Assembly (NCBI GenBank): GCA_905214825.1
Contig: CAJMNV010000036.1
Span: 1-15,094, forward strand
Reading direction: 5' to 3'
DNA length: 15,094 nucleotides
DNA from: an uncultured bacterium
Lineage (GTDB): Bacteria; Bacillota; Clostridia; Lachnospirales; Anaerotignaceae
The position numbers were made by a program, and so were the translations under genes. The notes under the pieces are model-generated. The model saw only the letters and a list, made by a program, of their open reading frames with translations. It was not told the DNA's origin and made no database searches. The stretch's first letter is position 1, and each line of letters opens with the position of its first letter. Positions 14,412-15,094 of this stretch are shown piece after piece.

Positions 14412-14441
14412 ACTATAACATAAAAAGCGACTATTTGGCAA
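14412..14441 (-). promoter_or_regulatory. Promoter of glgP
   Basis: On the - strand TTGCCA (14441-14436), an 18-bp spacer and TATAGT (14417-14412), extended by TGT. It lies about 50 bp before the glgP start. Confidence 0.7.
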
Positions 14442-14472
14442 ATATCCCATATATTTTATTTTTTCAACTTTT

Positions 14473-14937
14473 CTATTTCAAAAATTCCAACCACACACCA
14501 AACCAAAAACCGCATATACCGCCCAATCCCAACCATATCCCTTCTTTATTATCACTAGGCAATATCACAGCACATGATAAGTATAAACAACTTCCACCCA
14601 ACAACGCTGCCAAAAGTGCCATCATATTGCCACAACATACCATACCTTTGCTATACCCCCAAACAACACCTGCCAAAACAAAACAAATACAACTTCCCCA
14701 TTTTGTATATCGTTTTTCCAACGCTGTACCACAAGCCACACCTGCCAAAACAGCGGCTGCTGTCACATAAAATACACCACTTGAAAATACCGCTGGTAAA
14801 AAATACAGACAAAAAAAAGACACTGCAAAACCAGCCAACATACCATTTTGTAACAATACATATTTTGATTTTTTCATTTTCAAAATCAAAAATATACCAT
14901 ATACCAAACAAAATATCGTCCAAAAACAAACAGACAT
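14473..14937 (-). CDS. Unrecognised multi-spanning membrane protein
   Basis: A 154-residue, very hydrophobic protein rich in Gly, Ala and Cys (10 cysteines). I count five or six likely membrane helices: near 1-20, 26-48, 54-72, 82-95, 99-125 and 133-152. I do not recognise a family, and no catalytic motif stands out. The start ATG at 14937 has AGGGGG upstream at a normal distance, which supports that it is real. It lies on the same strand between the tRNA-Cys and glgP. glgP has its own promoter, so the two need not be linked in function. Confidence 0.75.
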   Translation of the reverse strand: MSVCFWTIFCLVYGIFLILKMKKSKYVLLQNGMLAGFAVSFFCLYFLPAVFSSGVFYVTAAAVLAGVACGTALEKRYTKWGSCICFVLAGVVWGYSKGMVCCGNMMALLAALLGGSCLYLSCAVILPSDNKEGIWLGLGGICGFWFGVWLEFLK

Positions 14938-15003
14938 TTTTTGTCCCCCTATCCATTGCCTTTATTTTAACTTATGGCAATATAAAAAAAACAGAACAAA
15001 AAA

Positions 15004-15027
15004 AGCACAGATTTCTCTGTGCTTTTT
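15004..15027 (-). terminator. Terminator after tRNA-Cys
   Basis: An 8-bp stem AGCACAGA/TCTGTGCT (15004-15011 with 15016-15023) has a 4-nt loop. On the - strand it is followed by a run of T. It lies 7 bp after the tRNA and ends its transcript. Confidence 0.85.
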
Positions 15028-15033
15028 CATGAC

Positions 15034-15094
15034 AGGCGTCACCCGGATTTGAACCGGGGATAGAGGTGTTGCAGACCTTTGCCTTACCACTTGG
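15034..15094 (-). tRNA. tRNA-Cys (GCA), 5' end outside the window
   Basis: Read on the - strand, the last 61 nt of a tRNA are present. They include a D-arm with AAGTGGTAAGG, an anticodon loop CTGCAAC with anticodon GCA, a T-arm CCCGG-TTCAAAT-CCGGG and the acceptor 3' half TGACGCC with T at position 73. About 10 nt of the 5' end lie beyond the window. The 3' CCA is not encoded (GTC follows), so it must be added by the CCA enzyme. U73 and GCA are both as expected for cysteine. Confidence 0.93.

Noticed and set aside
1..15094. CRISPR arrays, insertion sequences, phage or integrase genes
   Set aside because: No regularly spaced direct repeats, transposase or integrase motifs, or paired terminal repeats were seen on either strand.

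Overview
The window looks like a chromosomal segment of a low-GC, anaerobic Bacillota, most likely class Clostridia. The evidence is the strongly AT-rich intergenic DNA, the AGGAGG-type ribosome sites with frequent TTG starts, a clostridial-type 138-residue flavodoxin, a FeoA-FeoA-FeoB set with a Cys-rich mini-protein, and a CBS-type family II pyrophosphatase. I cannot name the species. No transposase, integrase, phage gene or CRISPR array is visible.

Region 1 (1-1711, + strand): a DUF2325 protein, a DUF3793 protein and a flavodoxin, closed by a terminator. Region 2 (2041-5357, - strand): two feoA genes, feoB and a 44-residue FeoB-associated Cys-rich membrane protein, closed by a terminator. 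The two regions appear to be tied together by 16-bp palindromes with the core TTAGn(6-8)CTAA. They occur as pairs in front of the DUF2325 gene, feoB and the first feoA, and singly in front of the DUF3793 gene. They resemble DtxR/IdeR-type metalloregulator operators. I read the whole as one iron-responsive regulon: ferrous iron import (Feo), an iron-sparing electron carrier (flavodoxin), and two uncharacterised partners (DUF2325, DUF3793). This is the most interesting content of the window.

Region 3 (5817-9889, - strand): a housekeeping operon, pyrophosphatase (ppaC-like) - truA - COG2509-type FAD dehydrogenase, with a strong sigma-A promoter and a terminator at its end. Region 4 (9956-10969, - strand): an ArsR repressor and an SdpI-like membrane protein overlapping by 74 bp, with two near-identical 20-bp operators flanking the promoter. 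It resembles sdpRI, but no sdpABC toxin genes are in the window. Region 5 (10979-11876, + strand): a 58-residue four-cysteine protein with a TTG start and a compact signal peptidase I. Region 6 (11838-15094, - strand): glycogen phosphorylase, an unrecognised multi-spanning membrane protein, and a tRNA-Cys cut by the window edge.

Two stretches over 300 bp hold no gene I can support. Positions 1712-2040 are very AT-rich with no clear signal. Positions 5409-5784 hold only short open frames without ribosome sites. All starts, promoters and operators were read by eye.
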